From assembly GCF_002093625.1 (NCBI RefSeq), contig NZ_MRWD01000036.1, forward strand, positions 1 through 56,122: DNA of 56,122 nucleotides. The letters run 5' to 3'. The translations under genes and the position numbers were made by a program. This stretch comes from Rouxiella silvae (GTDB taxonomy: Bacteria; Pseudomonadota; Gammaproteobacteria; Enterobacterales; Enterobacteriaceae). Below the pieces are notes generated by a model. It saw only the letters and a list, made by a program, of their open reading frames with translations, had not been told where the DNA came from and did not search any database. This document shows, in pieces, positions 32,806 through 42,113 of this stretch (positions are counted from its first letter, which is position 1; every line of letters starts with the position of its first letter).

Positions 32806-33468
32806 GTGATTGTGCGGTCCATTATAATTATGAAAATAGTCAGTGTGTGTCGGTCCGGCGGCGAGTATTCGGCCAAGCATGTACAATGGATACATGACCA
32901 ATTGCCCAAAGGCTATGATGCGGTGTGTTTTTCAGATATTGAAATTCCTGGCGTAAATACGATCCCATTTAAATATAACTGGCCAGGTTGGTGGTCTAAG
33001 ATTGAGATTTTTAATCCTGAAGCAATAGATGATGATATTTTTTATCTTGATCTGGATACTGTTATTGTCGGCGATATAACAAAACTACTCGCCAATAAGA
33101 AAATGGCTATGCTTGCTGATTTCTTTTTCCCCGCAGAAACTAAAAATTCCTCCATTATGTATATTCCCAAAGAAATGAAGTCAACAGTGTGGGATACCTT
33201 TTTACGTTACCCCGAAATGTTTATGAAGTCTCACGCTGGGGGAGGCGATCAAACCTTTATTACCGCCTTACTGCCTCAAGCTGTTGACTGGCAATCGCTG
33301 TTTCCGCGCTCAATAGTCAGTTATAAAAAACATGTGGTTAAGAAGCATCGAAAACTTGAACATGCGACGGGCAACGGTGAAATACCCCTTGGGGCAGAGA
33401 TAGTTTGTTTTCACGGTAAGCCTCGCCCGTGGGATTGTGGCGAACCATGGGTACCCGTGCTCAAATAA
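32806..33468 (+). CDS. Glycosyltransferase-like protein with a DxD motif
   Basis: A 220-residue protein with a nucleotide-sugar transferase look. It has an N-terminal beta strand KIVSVCRSGGEYS, a WSKIEIFNP segment, the metal motif FYLDLDTVIVGD (DxD at 82-84) and a late SHAGGGDQTFI. This resembles glycosyltransferases of the GT-A fold. The start is uncertain: GTG 32806 follows GAGG, ATG 32830 is eight codons on. It is AT-richer than its neighbours and flanked by AT-rich DNA, which suggests acquisition. No partner genes are seen. Confidence 0.7.
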   Translation: MIVRSIIIMKIVSVCRSGGEYSAKHVQWIHDQLPKGYDAVCFSDIEIPGVNTIPFKYNWPGWWSKIEIFNPEAIDDDIFYLDLDTVIVGDITKLLANKKMAMLADFFFPAETKNSSIMYIPKEMKSTVWDTFLRYPEMFMKSHAGGGDQTFITALLPQAVDWQSLFPRSIVSYKKHVVKKHRKLEHATGNGEIPLGAEIVCFHGKPRPWDCGEPWVPVLK

Positions 33469-33567
33469 GTGAATGTACTTATGGCGTGATGTGTTGCTCA
33501 ACCGCGAAGTATAATAACGATGATCAATAATTTTGCCCTGTAAGGGCCTGTACAACAATACTCCCCG

Positions 33568-33831
33568 CTATTCTTCTTCGTCCGCCAGACGCTCCTGATA
33601 ATCATTGAATGCCTGAAGCACGGTTTCGCGTTGCTCTATGTCTTCGAAACACAACTCCGGCAGCATTTTGACCAGTCCAACCATCCGTCGCGCATAGCCG
33701 TGATGACTTTGCCCTTCGGGTAAAAGCTTACTGGCCCTGTCGTATAGCCAGTCGCTGTAGACCCACGATTGCTGAACAATTTCCAGCAGTTCCTCGGTAA
33801 TGCGATCGCCGGTGACCTCGGGATATTTCAA
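33568..33831 (-). CDS. Small acidic protein of unknown function
   Basis: An 87-residue soluble, helical protein ending in an acidic DEEE tail. I do not recognise it. The sequence has many Glu, Leu and Trp residues, no membrane segment and no metal motif. Its start region overlaps the weak rightward frame at 33857. Composition and codon use look like a real gene. Confidence 0.55.
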   Translation of the reverse strand: MKYPEVTGDRITEELLEIVQQSWVYSDWLYDRASKLLPEGQSHHGYARRMVGLVKMLPELCFEDIEQRETVLQAFNDYQERLADEEE

Positions 33832-33856
33832 CTCTGCTCAGACTATAGCCCAGCAG

Positions 33857-34087
33857 ATGACGACCCTAATGGAAACTCATAGCCAACTTATAACGGTCGA
33901 AAATGAATTGAAGAAAAATTTAGCAATGACGAAATTGCACAATAAAAGAATGAAATCTGAGCGGCCGGCGGATAAAGAACGCTTATCTAACAGACTGCTA
34001 GAACAAAAGCATAGTCTGGAGTTGAAAATCGAGTCCCTAAAGTTAACAATATCAACGTTAGGTGTTGGAATTAATGCAAAGAATTAA
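33857..34087 (+). CDS. Possible small coiled-coil protein
   Basis: A 76-codon frame rich in Lys, Leu and Glu with heptad-like spacing, especially in its last 50 residues. No convincing ribosome site precedes the ATG at 33857, and an upstream in-frame ATG at 33800 would overlap the leftward gene. I do not recognise it; it may be real or chance. Confidence 0.35.
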   Translation: MTTLMETHSQLITVENELKKNLAMTKLHNKRMKSERPADKERLSNRLLEQKHSLELKIESLKLTISTLGVGINAKN

Positions 34088-34411
34088 CGGGTCTCTAGCC
34101 TTTAGGAACGTAGGGTTTTGCTGAGTCAAAAAGATTCATAATAATCAACTTGGTGAAGTCGCTATAAATCTAATACTGAACCCGGGGCCGTTGACCAAAA
34201 ATTGTGCTCTCTCTGTAGAGCAGGCAAGAAAAAACCCGGTAGTCTTGAACCTAATCAGGCGGGACTAACGGGCTCTCCAATATGGGGACTTCTAAAGTAA
34301 AGCAGTGGCAATAATTAAGACTGCTTGTACTAAAGAAAGTTCTTCACGGTTCAAAAAAAATACAATTCATTATTGATATTTCAAAACCACTAGCCTAGTC
34401 AATGGGTTACT
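34088..34411. other. Intergenic region downstream of ybjL
   Basis: A 324-base gap between convergent genes. It contains the putative ybjL terminator at 34229-34272; nothing else stands out. Confidence 0.5.
34229..34272 (-). terminator. Probable terminator of ybjL
   Basis: On the minus strand a 10-bp stem with one mismatch (arms 34263-34272 and 34235-34244) is followed by six Ts. It lies about 140 bases past the ybjL stop. Confidence 0.65.
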
Positions 34412-36094
34412 TTATGAACCAGGCCAGATAATCACTATTAGCGTACCGGCAAGGGTGAGCAATACGTTAGCAATAGCGTAAGTTCCCGCATAACCCAGCG
34501 CGGGAATGTTACTGCGAGCGGTATCACTGATAATTTCCATCGCCGGTGCGCAGGTTCGTGCACCCATGATTGCGCCGAACAGCAGTGCGCGATTCATTCG
34601 CAGAACGTAGGCGCCAAATATAAAGCAGATAACTACCGGCACCAGGCTGACTATCAGCCCTGATACCAGCATTTGTCCACCCACCGCACCCAGTCCGTGG
34701 TTAATACCCGCTCCCGCACTTAAGCCAACCCCCGCCATGAACACCATCAGCCCAAACTCCTTCACCATGTTTAACGCCCCTTGCGGGATGTAGCCGAAAG
34801 TAGGGTGGTTGGCGCGCAGGAAGCCGAGCATGATGCCGGCGAACAGCAGTCCCGCCGCATTGCCGATGCCGAACGTAATGGTTTTAAACTGGAAGGTAAT
34901 CAGGCCAATCATCAGGCCAACAATAAAGAAGGCGCAGAAAGCCAGCAGGTCGGTCACCTGACTATGAATCGAGATAAACCCGATGCGTTCAGCTACGCTT
35001 TTAACGCGTCGTGCGTCACCGCTAATTTGTAGCACGTCGCCTTTATTGAGCACGATGCTGTCATCGATGGGCATTTCAATCTGACTGCGTATTACACGGT
35101 TAAGGAAACAGCCGTGGTCGGTAAGATTTAGCTGGCTGAGGCGTTTGCCCACAGCATTGTTATTCTTCACCACGATTTCTTCCGTTACGATGCGCATGTC
35201 GAGCAGGTCGCGGTCAAAAACCTCTTTACCGTTGCGGAAACTTGGGTCAAGGCGTGAATGCGCGTCCGGGTAACCCACCAGTGCGATTTCATCGCCGTAT
35301 TGCAGCACCGCATCGCCGTCTGGCGTAGCCAGAATGCCGTTGCGGCGAATGCGTTCAATGTAGCAGCCGGTTTGACGATAGATCCCAAGCTCGCGCAGGT
35401 TTTTACCGTCTGCCCAGGCAACCAGTTCTTGCCCCACGCGATAGGCACGAATAACCGGCAGGTACACTTTACGCTGACTGTCGGTATCCAGACCGCGCTC
35501 GCGGGCAATTTGCTGGGCGCTGGTGGAGAGATCCTGATGTTGCAATTTAGGTAAATAACGGGCGCCAAAAATCAGGCTGACCAGACCAATCAGGTAGGTT
35601 AACGCATAGCCCAAGCTCAAATTATCCAGCTCGGGACCTAGCATTTTTGTGCTGCCGAGGGTATTACGCAGCGTATCGCCCGCGCCGACCAGAACCGGCG
35701 TTGAGGTCATTGATCCTGCTAGCATACCGGCGGTAAGGCCAATGTCCCAACCAAAGAAGCGGCCTAAACCAAAGGCCAACAGCATTGCAGTTCCTACCAT
35801 CACCAGTGCGAGCATGAGGTAGTTTTTACCGTCGCGGAAGAAAATTGAGAAAAAGTTAGGACCGGCTTCGATGCCGACGCAGAATATAAACAGCATGAAA
35901 CCGAGATTGAGGGCTTCGGTGTTGATGCTAAAATGTTGTTGCCCCAGTAACAGGGAAACGACCAAAACTCCAATGGAATTACCTAATTGTACCGATCCAA
36001 GTCGTACCTTTCCTAGGCATAGGCCAAGCGCCAACACCACGAAAAGGAGCAGGATGTAGTTACCATTTAACAAACTAGCGACATTTATATTCAC
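34412..36094 (-). CDS. ybjL: Putative transporter YbjL, AspT/AAE family
   Basis: An inner-membrane protein of 560 residues (E. coli 561) with very high similarity along its length. Two blocks of hydrophobic helices flank a cytosolic region with two RCK_C (TrkA-C like) domains around residues 200-370. Conserved segments include [20 protein letters not shown] and [12 protein letters not shown]. The family includes the aspartate:alanine antiporter AspT; the YbjL substrate is unproven. It is the first of the conserved block shared with E. coli. Confidence 0.95.
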   Translation of the reverse strand: MNINVASLLNGNYILLLFVVLALGLCLGKVRLGSVQLGNSIGVLVVSLLLGQQHFSINTEALNLGFMLFIFCVGIEAGPNFFSIFFRDGKNYLMLALVMVGTAMLLAFGLGRFFGWDIGLTAGMLAGSMTSTPVLVGAGDTLRNTLGSTKMLGPELDNLSLGYALTYLIGLVSLIFGARYLPKLQHQDLSTSAQQIARERGLDTDSQRKVYLPVIRAYRVGQELVAWADGKNLRELGIYRQTGCYIERIRRNGILATPDGDAVLQYGDEIALVGYPDAHSRLDPSFRNGKEVFDRDLLDMRIVTEEIVVKNNNAVGKRLSQLNLTDHGCFLNRVIRSQIEMPIDDSIVLNKGDVLQISGDARRVKSVAERIGFISIHSQVTDLLAFCAFFIVGLMIGLITFQFKTITFGIGNAAGLLFAGIMLGFLRANHPTFGYIPQGALNMVKEFGLMVFMAGVGLSAGAGINHGLGAVGGQMLVSGLIVSLVPVVICFIFGAYVLRMNRALLFGAIMGARTCAPAMEIISDTARSNIPALGYAGTYAIANVLLTLAGTLIVIIWPGS

Positions 36095-36393
36095 AGGGTA
36101 TTACTTATTGGTTACCAGCAATTTATTGAAATATATAACGGCAAGAGATAAATTCATTCATGCTGCTTATCAAATCACGCAGCCAACGTATTGTACTCAA
36201 TCGCTGTTACTGTTTATCCGAAATCTCGGGCAGTATTCTAGTCCTTGTAAAGGCATACAGCCAGTTTTAGCCAGTGTTTAAGAGTAAAAACAGATGTATA
36301 GCTTAATGGACAGTGGCTGTACGGCTTCACTTTTGCTTGCAGCGGCCAAAAATTGCCCGCAGGTGTAGGTTAAATTAACCATGGAGAGAGGAC
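36095..36393. other. Divergent promoter region ybjL / ybjM
   Basis: A 299-base gap holding both promoters. A GGAGAGAGG ribosome site lies just before the ybjM ATG. No other feature is evident. Confidence 0.5.
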
Positions 36394-36765
36394 ATGAAAC
36401 GGGTTTTTCCCTTTTTAGCCAGCGTGATAAATGGGTTATTGTTTATAATTGTTTTTATTTCGTTAAAAGGTCATGTCATTAATGTTAATAAAGTTATTCC
36501 TGAAGGAGATATTTGCATGCTGCTGTATCTGCTGCCGGGAATAATCGCCAGTTTTATTAGCCGTGGTGAGAATTTTATTGCCTTATTCATCGGTTCAGTG
36601 ATTTGCATCCCGCTGTGTCTGCTGATTCGGCACTATTTCTTATTGGAAATCCGCAGTTACTGGGAAGAACTTGCCTATTTAACCAGCGCGGTATTCTGGT
36701 CGATGCTCGGTGTCATGCTAGTGACGCTTTATCGGGTATGGAGCAGGCAAACGCGCCGCCAATAA
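36394..36765 (+). CDS. ybjM: Inner-membrane protein YbjM
   Basis: A 123-residue protein with four hydrophobic helices (E. coli YbjM 125 residues, likewise next to ybjL). It begins KRVFPFLASVINGLLFIIVF and ends with a short basic tail. No enzymatic motif is present and the function is unknown. The call rests on topology, size and synteny. Confidence 0.75.
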   Translation: MKRVFPFLASVINGLLFIIVFISLKGHVINVNKVIPEGDICMLLYLLPGIIASFISRGENFIALFIGSVICIPLCLLIRHYFLLEIRSYWEELAYLTSAVFWSMLGVMLVTLYRVWSRQTRRQ

Positions 36766-37289
36766 GCGCGGGTTATGTAGAGGCAGGTTTGTGCATACAG
36801 ACCTGCGCCCCTTCCATAGTTAATTAAAATTTAATCTCACTTCCGGCTTTTTATTTTTTGTCTGATTATTTATTACTTAATATTACCTTTTTATATTAAA
36901 TAATATTCACTGTTGCACCCATGAAAATATCACCAGAAGTTGTATCAGCTTGTAATTCACAAGAAAATACGCGTAGTTATATTTTCGCGTCTATTTTGCG
37001 TATATATCTTTCTGCTGATCTGAATCAATGTGTTATATACGCCATCGGCATTATTCTTACGCCGGAGAAATGTGTTTAAGTTGCGGCGGAAGTAAATCTG
37101 CGACTCAGTATTATTGGTGATTTTAATTATTTAAAACCTAATAGAGATATTTCTTAGTAAGATATTTTTCATTTTTTGTATTTAACGGCGCCAGGGAAAA
37201 CTTTATGTTTTTTCACGATAGGTATTTCACCTAAAACATCGTGAAAGGTGTCTCTCTATCTAAAAATAGTGTGTAATCTAAGGGAAAGT
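36766..37289. other. AT-rich intergenic region upstream of the TraF-like gene
   Basis: A 524-base, strongly AT-rich gap. It contains the hairpin at 37211-37246 near the next gene. A 52-codon frame at 36921-37079 has no ribosome site and is not called. No promoter was resolved. Confidence 0.5.
37211..37246. promoter_or_regulatory. Hairpin/palindrome in the 5' region of the TraF-like gene
   Basis: TTTCACGAT (37211-37219) and ATCGTGAAA (37238-37246) are perfectly complementary, and AGGT/ACCT inside can pair too. It lies 44 bases before the ATG, a possible operator or translational control hairpin. Confidence 0.5.
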
Positions 37290-38501
37290 ATGAAGTTTGT
37301 CGGCAATCAGTATTCACTTATATCTTTATCGGTTCTACTTGCTTTGTCTGGAAGTGTTAATGCAGCAGGCACTTACATGGAAGCACGCAACGACGCAATG
37401 GGCGGTACCGGTGTAGCCTCTTCCCATTATGGAACGGCTCCATTGGCCAACCCTGCACTGATGTCCAGCTTTGGTAAGAGTGATGATTTCAGCCTGATTT
37501 TGCCCTCAGTCGGCGCTCAGGTAACCGATCCTAATAATATGCAAGACGGCCTTAAACAGGTTAAAGACGCACGACAGAATTACGCAAATGAACTTGGGAC
37601 GGGCAGGGTATCTGCGGCTACAGCCAAAGAATACAAAAGCAAATTGATAGATCTCAATAAGGCGAAAACGACCGGGCAAGTCAGTGCTGGCATTGTGACA
37701 GCAGTGCCGAACAGCGTGATGCCGTTTGCATTGGTAATAAAATCCTGGGGGACCGCCACATTAGAGGGCAAAGTCAACGGTCGTGACTTGCAATATCTTG
37801 ACGGTGTTGCGAATGGAACCATTAATCCCACTGATGCCGGTGAAAATGCACTGACATCTCATATGATTGGTCGTGCAGCCACAATTACGGATGTCGGTAT
37901 TGCGTTCGCCAAAGAATTTGAAATTAACGGTGTTAAGTCTTCGATAGGTATTACGCCTAAATACCAGCGCGTAGATTTATATAACAACAACATGACGTTG
38001 AAGAACTATACCGGTAAATATTTAAGCGCTAAAAACTACCTCAGCACCCAATCAAACTTCAACGGTGACATTGGGTTTGCGACTTATCCAACTGATCACT
38101 GGACATTGGGGTTGGTTGCGCAAAATATCGTGCCACGCATGATGGAAAGTAAAGAAATTAATGGCTTTAAAGAAACGTTTAAAGTGCGTACGCAGGTGAC
38201 CACAGGTGTTTCTTGGCATAACGATTTCTTCACTGGCGCAATGGATGTGGATCTCACACCCGCGAGTGGTTTTGCTAAAGATGAAAAGCGTCAATTTGCC
38301 AGCGTAGGGGCAGAGCTTAATGCCTGGGATTGGGCACAACTGCGCGCCGGTTATCGCCAAAACATGATGTCAAACAGCGGTAGCGCACTCACCGCCGGTG
38401 TGGGCCTTTCACCTTTTGGCGTGATACACGTGGATGTGGCAGCGATAAAGGGCACAGACCGTACTTACGGCGCTGTGGCACAGCTTAGCTTTACCTTCTA
38501 A
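37290..38501 (+). CDS. TraF-like outer-membrane beta-barrel protein
   Basis: A 403-residue exported protein. The signal peptide ends near VNA-AG (residue 26). After it come AMGGTGVASSHYGTAPLANPAL, a pattern shared by FadL-like barrels and the conjugal transfer TraF (TraF_2) family, and then repeated amphipathic strands ending in a C-terminal Phe (LSFTF), as outer-membrane barrels do. ATG 37290 has AAGGGA upstream. It stands alone, inserted between ybjM and grxA relative to E. coli. No conjugation genes are nearby, so the role is open. Confidence 0.75.
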   Translation: MKFVGNQYSLISLSVLLALSGSVNAAGTYMEARNDAMGGTGVASSHYGTAPLANPALMSSFGKSDDFSLILPSVGAQVTDPNNMQDGLKQVKDARQNYANELGTGRVSAATAKEYKSKLIDLNKAKTTGQVSAGIVTAVPNSVMPFALVIKSWGTATLEGKVNGRDLQYLDGVANGTINPTDAGENALTSHMIGRAATITDVGIAFAKEFEINGVKSSIGITPKYQRVDLYNNNMTLKNYTGKYLSAKNYLSTQSNFNGDIGFATYPTDHWTLGLVAQNIVPRMMESKEINGFKETFKVRTQVTTGVSWHNDFFTGAMDVDLTPASGFAKDEKRQFASVGAELNAWDWAQLRAGYRQNMMSNSGSALTAGVGLSPFGVIHVDVAAIKGTDRTYGAVAQLSFTF

Positions 38502-38564
38502 TTTGCCATGCTGTTTTTAAAACGACCTTATGAAGTGGGTTGAGTTAAACAGTGCGATGAAAAT

Positions 38565-38594
38565 AAAAAGGCCCCACTTTTCAGCAGGGCCTTT
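38565..38594. terminator. Terminator between the TraF-like gene and grxA
   Basis: AAAGGCCC (38567-38574) pairs with GGGCCTTT (38587-38594). The minus-strand side has a run of Ts for grxA; the plus-strand T-run is short. Confidence 0.75.
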
Positions 38595-38624
38595 AATCAA
38601 TCTTTCGCTAATAATCTGTTCTAA

Positions 38625-38888
38625 CTATTGATACAGCGCCAGATTTTCTTTTGCGTAAGCTTCAAATTCAGTGCAACCACCAATGTGTTTCTGGTCGAGG
38701 AAAATCTGTGGAACGGTCTCAACAGGTTTACCGACGGTTTTTTCCAGATCTGCCTTGCTGATGCCTTCGGCGTGAATGTCAACATAGCGGAAATTGAAAT
38801 CATCACGTTCTTCAGTCAGTTTTTCAGCCAACTCTTTTGCACGAACACAATAAGGACAGCTTGGACGCCCGAAAATTACTGCAAACAT
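38625..38888 (-). CDS. grxA: Glutaredoxin 1
   Basis: A small glutathione-dependent disulfide reductase, 87 residues (E. coli 85). The active site CPYC is at 11-14, the cis-proline TVP at 58-60 and the glutathione-binding GG at 70-71. It reduces ribonucleotide reductase and OxyR-type proteins. Position before nfsA-rimK is as in E. coli. Confidence 0.96.
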   Translation of the reverse strand: MFAVIFGRPSCPYCVRAKELAEKLTEERDDFNFRYVDIHAEGISKADLEKTVGKPVETVPQIFLDQKHIGGCTEFEAYAKENLALYQ

Positions 38889-39224
38889 GTAGACTCCTTA
38901 GAATTTAAAATACCTGTTTCACCAGGATTTAGTAAATTTGAGAAACGTATCGCAGAAATTTTTTATAATTTAGCGCAGAGCTCTCAATGCATGGAACTAC
39001 TATGCCTGTCTCCCTTGCGAAAAAAAAGAAGGAATTACCTGTCGCTTTGATGTGCTGTGCCTATCTGTTTAAAAAATCAGCACCCTGATGCCATGCCGCA
39101 CACTTTTGCTCGCCACGACGAAGCAATTAGTGCGCCAGCGCTTGCAATGGGCACTGCGAACATGAATCATTGCCGGCTTAAGGGGCCTATCTTACCCCCT
39201 CAAATTTAACCAAGGACATGCATT
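38889..39224. other. Divergent region grxA / nfsA lacking ybjC
   Basis: A 336-base gap. In E. coli the small membrane gene ybjC lies here upstream of nfsA; I see no equivalent frame. An AAGGAC ribosome site precedes nfsA. Promoters were not resolved. Confidence 0.5.
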
Positions 39225-39947
39225 ATGACGCCCACTATTGACCTCCTGCTTAACCACAGTTCAGTGCGATCTTTTACCGATCAGGCGCTGAGCGCTGAGC
39301 AGCGAGAGGCCATTATTGGCGCAGCACAGGCTGCGTCGACGTCGAGTTTCTTACAGTGCTCATCAATTATTCGCATTACCGACCCTAAGCTTCGTGAAAC
39401 GTTGGTGCATTACACCGGCGGTCAGCAGTACGTGGCTACTGCCGCTGAGTTTTGGGTATTTTGTGCCGATTTTAATCGTAATTTGCAAATCAATCCTGAA
39501 GCGGAACTCGGCTTGGCCGAACAGCTACTGTTGGGCTGTGTTGACACGGCGCTGATGGCGCAAAACGCGATGGCTGCTGCCGAATCTCTGGGTTTAGGCG
39601 GGGTGTTTATTGGCGGCATACGTAACAAGGTTGAAGATGTTGTGTCCCTGCTAAATCTGCCAAAATTTGTTATGCCGCTGTTTGGCTTTTGCGTGGGGTA
39701 TCCGGCGCAGGTCAACGCGTTTAAGCCCCGTATGCCGCAAAGCATGCTGGTACACGAAAACAGCTATCAACCGCTGGATAAAGACCAACTGGCGCAGTAC
39801 GACGCTGAACTTGAGTCTTATTACCTCAGTCGCGACAGCAACGCGCGCCGCGATAACTGGAGCGATTTGATTGTGCGTACGCTGAAGAAAGAGCAGCGTC
39901 CCTTTATGCTCGACGCGCTGCACAAGCAGGGTTGGGCAACGCGTTAA
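39225..39947 (+). CDS. nfsA: Oxygen-insensitive NADPH nitroreductase
   Basis: A 240-residue FMN flavoprotein, the exact length of E. coli NfsA, that reduces nitroaromatics by two-electron steps. Family markers are the N-terminal HSSVRSFTD, AQAASTSSFLQCSS (FMN binding) and LGGVFIGGIRN. It is followed 18 bases later by rimK and probably co-transcribed. Confidence 0.95.
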   Translation: MTPTIDLLLNHSSVRSFTDQALSAEQREAIIGAAQAASTSSFLQCSSIIRITDPKLRETLVHYTGGQQYVATAAEFWVFCADFNRNLQINPEAELGLAEQLLLGCVDTALMAQNAMAAAESLGLGGVFIGGIRNKVEDVVSLLNLPKFVMPLFGFCVGYPAQVNAFKPRMPQSMLVHENSYQPLDKDQLAQYDAELESYYLSRDSNARRDNWSDLIVRTLKKEQRPFMLDALHKQGWATR

Positions 39948-39965
39948 TCGACAACGGAGTGTCTG

Positions 39966-40868
39966 ATGAAAATTGCCATTCTTTCCCGCGACGGTAGCCT
40001 TTATTCTTGCAAACGCCTTCGGGAAGCGGGGGAGTCTCGCGGCCATGAAATTGACGTGATTGACCCCCTTTCATGCTATATGAACATCAACTGCGCTGCG
40101 CCCAGCGTGCACTACCGCGGGCGTCAGCTTGATAAGTATCAAGCGGTTATACCGAGAATTGGTTCAGCAATCACCTTCTACGGGACAGCCGTTTTGCGTC
40201 AGTTCGAAATGTTAGGCAGTTTTCCCTTAAATGAATCGGTGGCGATCACCCGCGCGCGCGACAAACTCCGTTCCATGCAAATCCTGGCCCGCGAAGGTAT
40301 CGACCTGCCGATCACGGGTTTTGCCCACTCACCGGACGATACCTCAGACCTGATTGCGTTGGTTGGCGGTGCACCACTGGTGGTGAAACTGGTTGAGGGC
40401 ACGCAGGGGATTGGCGTAGTCCTGGCCGAGACGCGGCAGGCGGCAGAAAGTGTGATTGACGCCTTCCGTGGACTCAATGCACATATTCTGGTGCAGGAAT
40501 ATATCCGCGAAGCTAACGGCAGCGATATTCGCTGTTTAGTGGTGGGTAAAAAAGTGGTGGCCGCTATTGAGCGCCAAGCCAAACCGGGTGATTTCCGCTC
40601 CAACCTGCATCGCGGCGGCACGGCGCGCAACGTTGACATCACGCCGCTGGAAAAAGAGGTGGCTATTAAAGCCGCACTCACACTCGGGCTCGACGTGGCA
40701 GGCGTCGATATTCTGCGCGCCGAACGGGGGCCATTGGTGATGGAGGTTAACGCCTCGCCGGGGCTTGAAGGCATAGAAACCACCACCGGCCTGGATATCG
40801 CCGGTATGATGATCGACTACATCCAGCAGCGTGCCAAACCCGGCTTTAAACTGAAGTCGGGTGGCTGA
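39966..40868 (+). CDS. rimK: Ribosomal protein S6-L-glutamate ligase
   Basis: An ATP-grasp ligase of 300 residues (same length as E. coli) that adds glutamates to the C terminus of ribosomal protein S6. The ATP-grasp features are visible: [19 protein letters not shown], the lid ILVQEYI and the metal-site [14 protein letters not shown]. It follows nfsA closely and precedes ybjN. Confidence 0.96.
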   Translation: MKIAILSRDGSLYSCKRLREAGESRGHEIDVIDPLSCYMNINCAAPSVHYRGRQLDKYQAVIPRIGSAITFYGTAVLRQFEMLGSFPLNESVAITRARDKLRSMQILAREGIDLPITGFAHSPDDTSDLIALVGGAPLVVKLVEGTQGIGVVLAETRQAAESVIDAFRGLNAHILVQEYIREANGSDIRCLVVGKKVVAAIERQAKPGDFRSNLHRGGTARNVDITPLEKEVAIKAALTLGLDVAGVDILRAERGPLVMEVNASPGLEGIETTTGLDIAGMMIDYIQQRAKPGFKLKSGG

Positions 40869-41105
40869 TGCGGTGAATAAATCAACGATGTGACGTTTTT
40901 GAGTCAAGGGTAGCCATAATTTAAGCGAATAATTGCTAATGTCGGCATTGATCGTGGCGTCGAACGGGAATTTTCCGTAAGCTGTCGCACTTAACTATTC
41001 GCTTAAAATGACCGATTACGTAAGAAAATTGCGTAAACTGATTTTCGAGTTCCGATATTTTTACGATTCGTCATCGTGCTTTTTGACACACTGAGGCTGA
41101 TTATT

Positions 41106-41588
41106 ATGGATTCACTCATCGTCCCTGATTTGGCGTTGTTACGACGCTGGCTCGATCAGCTGGGCATCTCTTTTTTCGAGTGTGATTCTTGTCAGGCTCT
41201 ACATCTGCCGCACATGCAAAATTTCGATGGGGTTTTTGATGCCAAGGTCGACTTGGTTGATAACGTGATCCTTTTTTCTTCGCTGGCCGAAGTTAAACCG
41301 ACTGCCTTAATCCCGTTAGTGGCTGACCTTAGCCAAATCAACGCCAGCTCGCTGACGGTGAAAGCCTTTGTCGATATTCAGGACGACAACCTGCCAAAAC
41401 TCATTGTTTGTCAGTCAATTAGTGTTGCCGTGGGCATTACCATCGAACAGTTCGCCCATTTCCTGCAGCAGGGCGAAGAGCAAATGTCGATGATCATTCT
41501 CGAAGCGCACGCCAACGACCTGCTGTTTGTGGGGGACGAAGACGAAAGCACTCCTCCCATTAGTTTGAATATTCCGCTGCTGCACTAA
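41106..41588 (+). CDS. ybjN: YbjN-family protein (sensory transduction regulator-like)
   Basis: A 160-residue cytosolic protein (E. coli 158) with the conserved SFFECDSCQALHLPHMQNFDGVFDAK and DDNLPKLIVCQS blocks. YbjN has a type III chaperone-like fold and affects motility and stress traits when altered. ATG 41106 has TGAGG ten bases before it; the frame open from 41076 is not needed. Confidence 0.93.
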   Translation: MDSLIVPDLALLRRWLDQLGISFFECDSCQALHLPHMQNFDGVFDAKVDLVDNVILFSSLAEVKPTALIPLVADLSQINASSLTVKAFVDIQDDNLPKLIVCQSISVAVGITIEQFAHFLQQGEEQMSMIILEAHANDLLFVGDEDESTPPISLNIPLLH

Positions 41589-42113
41589 ACCGCAGGCGGT
41601 TACAGCCGCACCTCTTCCTCAGAAGTTCACTCCGCCGAATTCTTGAACAGCGCAGACATCCCGATGGCTGCGCTGTCATTCATGCCTTTAACGATATTTT
41701 ATGCTAAGCATTGCCCTGTGTTACTGTTTGTTTCTCTTTGTATGGTCTGAAATGACGCAGGGTATAGACCAAAGTGCATAAATAATCGATTAATGACGTT
41801 TTTTCGCCGCAGGTCTGGTGTGATGTGTCTCACAACGTTATGCTGCACAAACTGCATGGCGAGTAAGATAGCTCGAAAAACCAATGGATTATTACACCGT
41901 TGATGCAGTAATCAGCGTGCATGGCTATGCATAGTATCTTTTAGCCAGGGTAGGCAAAAAAATGTTCAGATGGGTAAAGTTTTTACTAATCTATTTAATT
42001 ACTGGTTAGCAGACTTATTCGTTTACAAAGGCAGCGTTTTGTCTTGGTGGGGCTGATGAGCGCGATGACCGGAACATATTTTATTTTATCACCCCTGTTG
42101 GAGGTAATAACGG
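41589..42113. other. Intergenic region upstream of potF
   Basis: A 525-base gap. I found no convincing gene: a 26-codon frame at 41701 and a minus-strand frame at 41699-41884 lack ribosome sites. A dyad TGCAT/ATGCA occurs near 41920-41933. No sigma-54 box good enough to call was seen. GGAGGT before potF is a strong ribosome site. Confidence 0.5.

Noticed and set aside
36921-37079. 52-codon frame in the AT-rich gap upstream of the TraF-like gene
   Set aside because: No ribosome site, unusual composition and no recognisable homology; likely chance in AT-rich DNA.
38628-39050. 140-codon plus-strand frame across grxA
   Set aside because: It is antisense to grxA and continues into non-coding sequence; not the missing ybjC, whose membrane-protein pattern it lacks.
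41699-41884. Short frames on both strands upstream of potF (minus-strand 61 codons; plus-strand 26 codons at 41701)
   Set aside because: No ribosome sites and no conserved features; the region is better seen as the potF promoter region.
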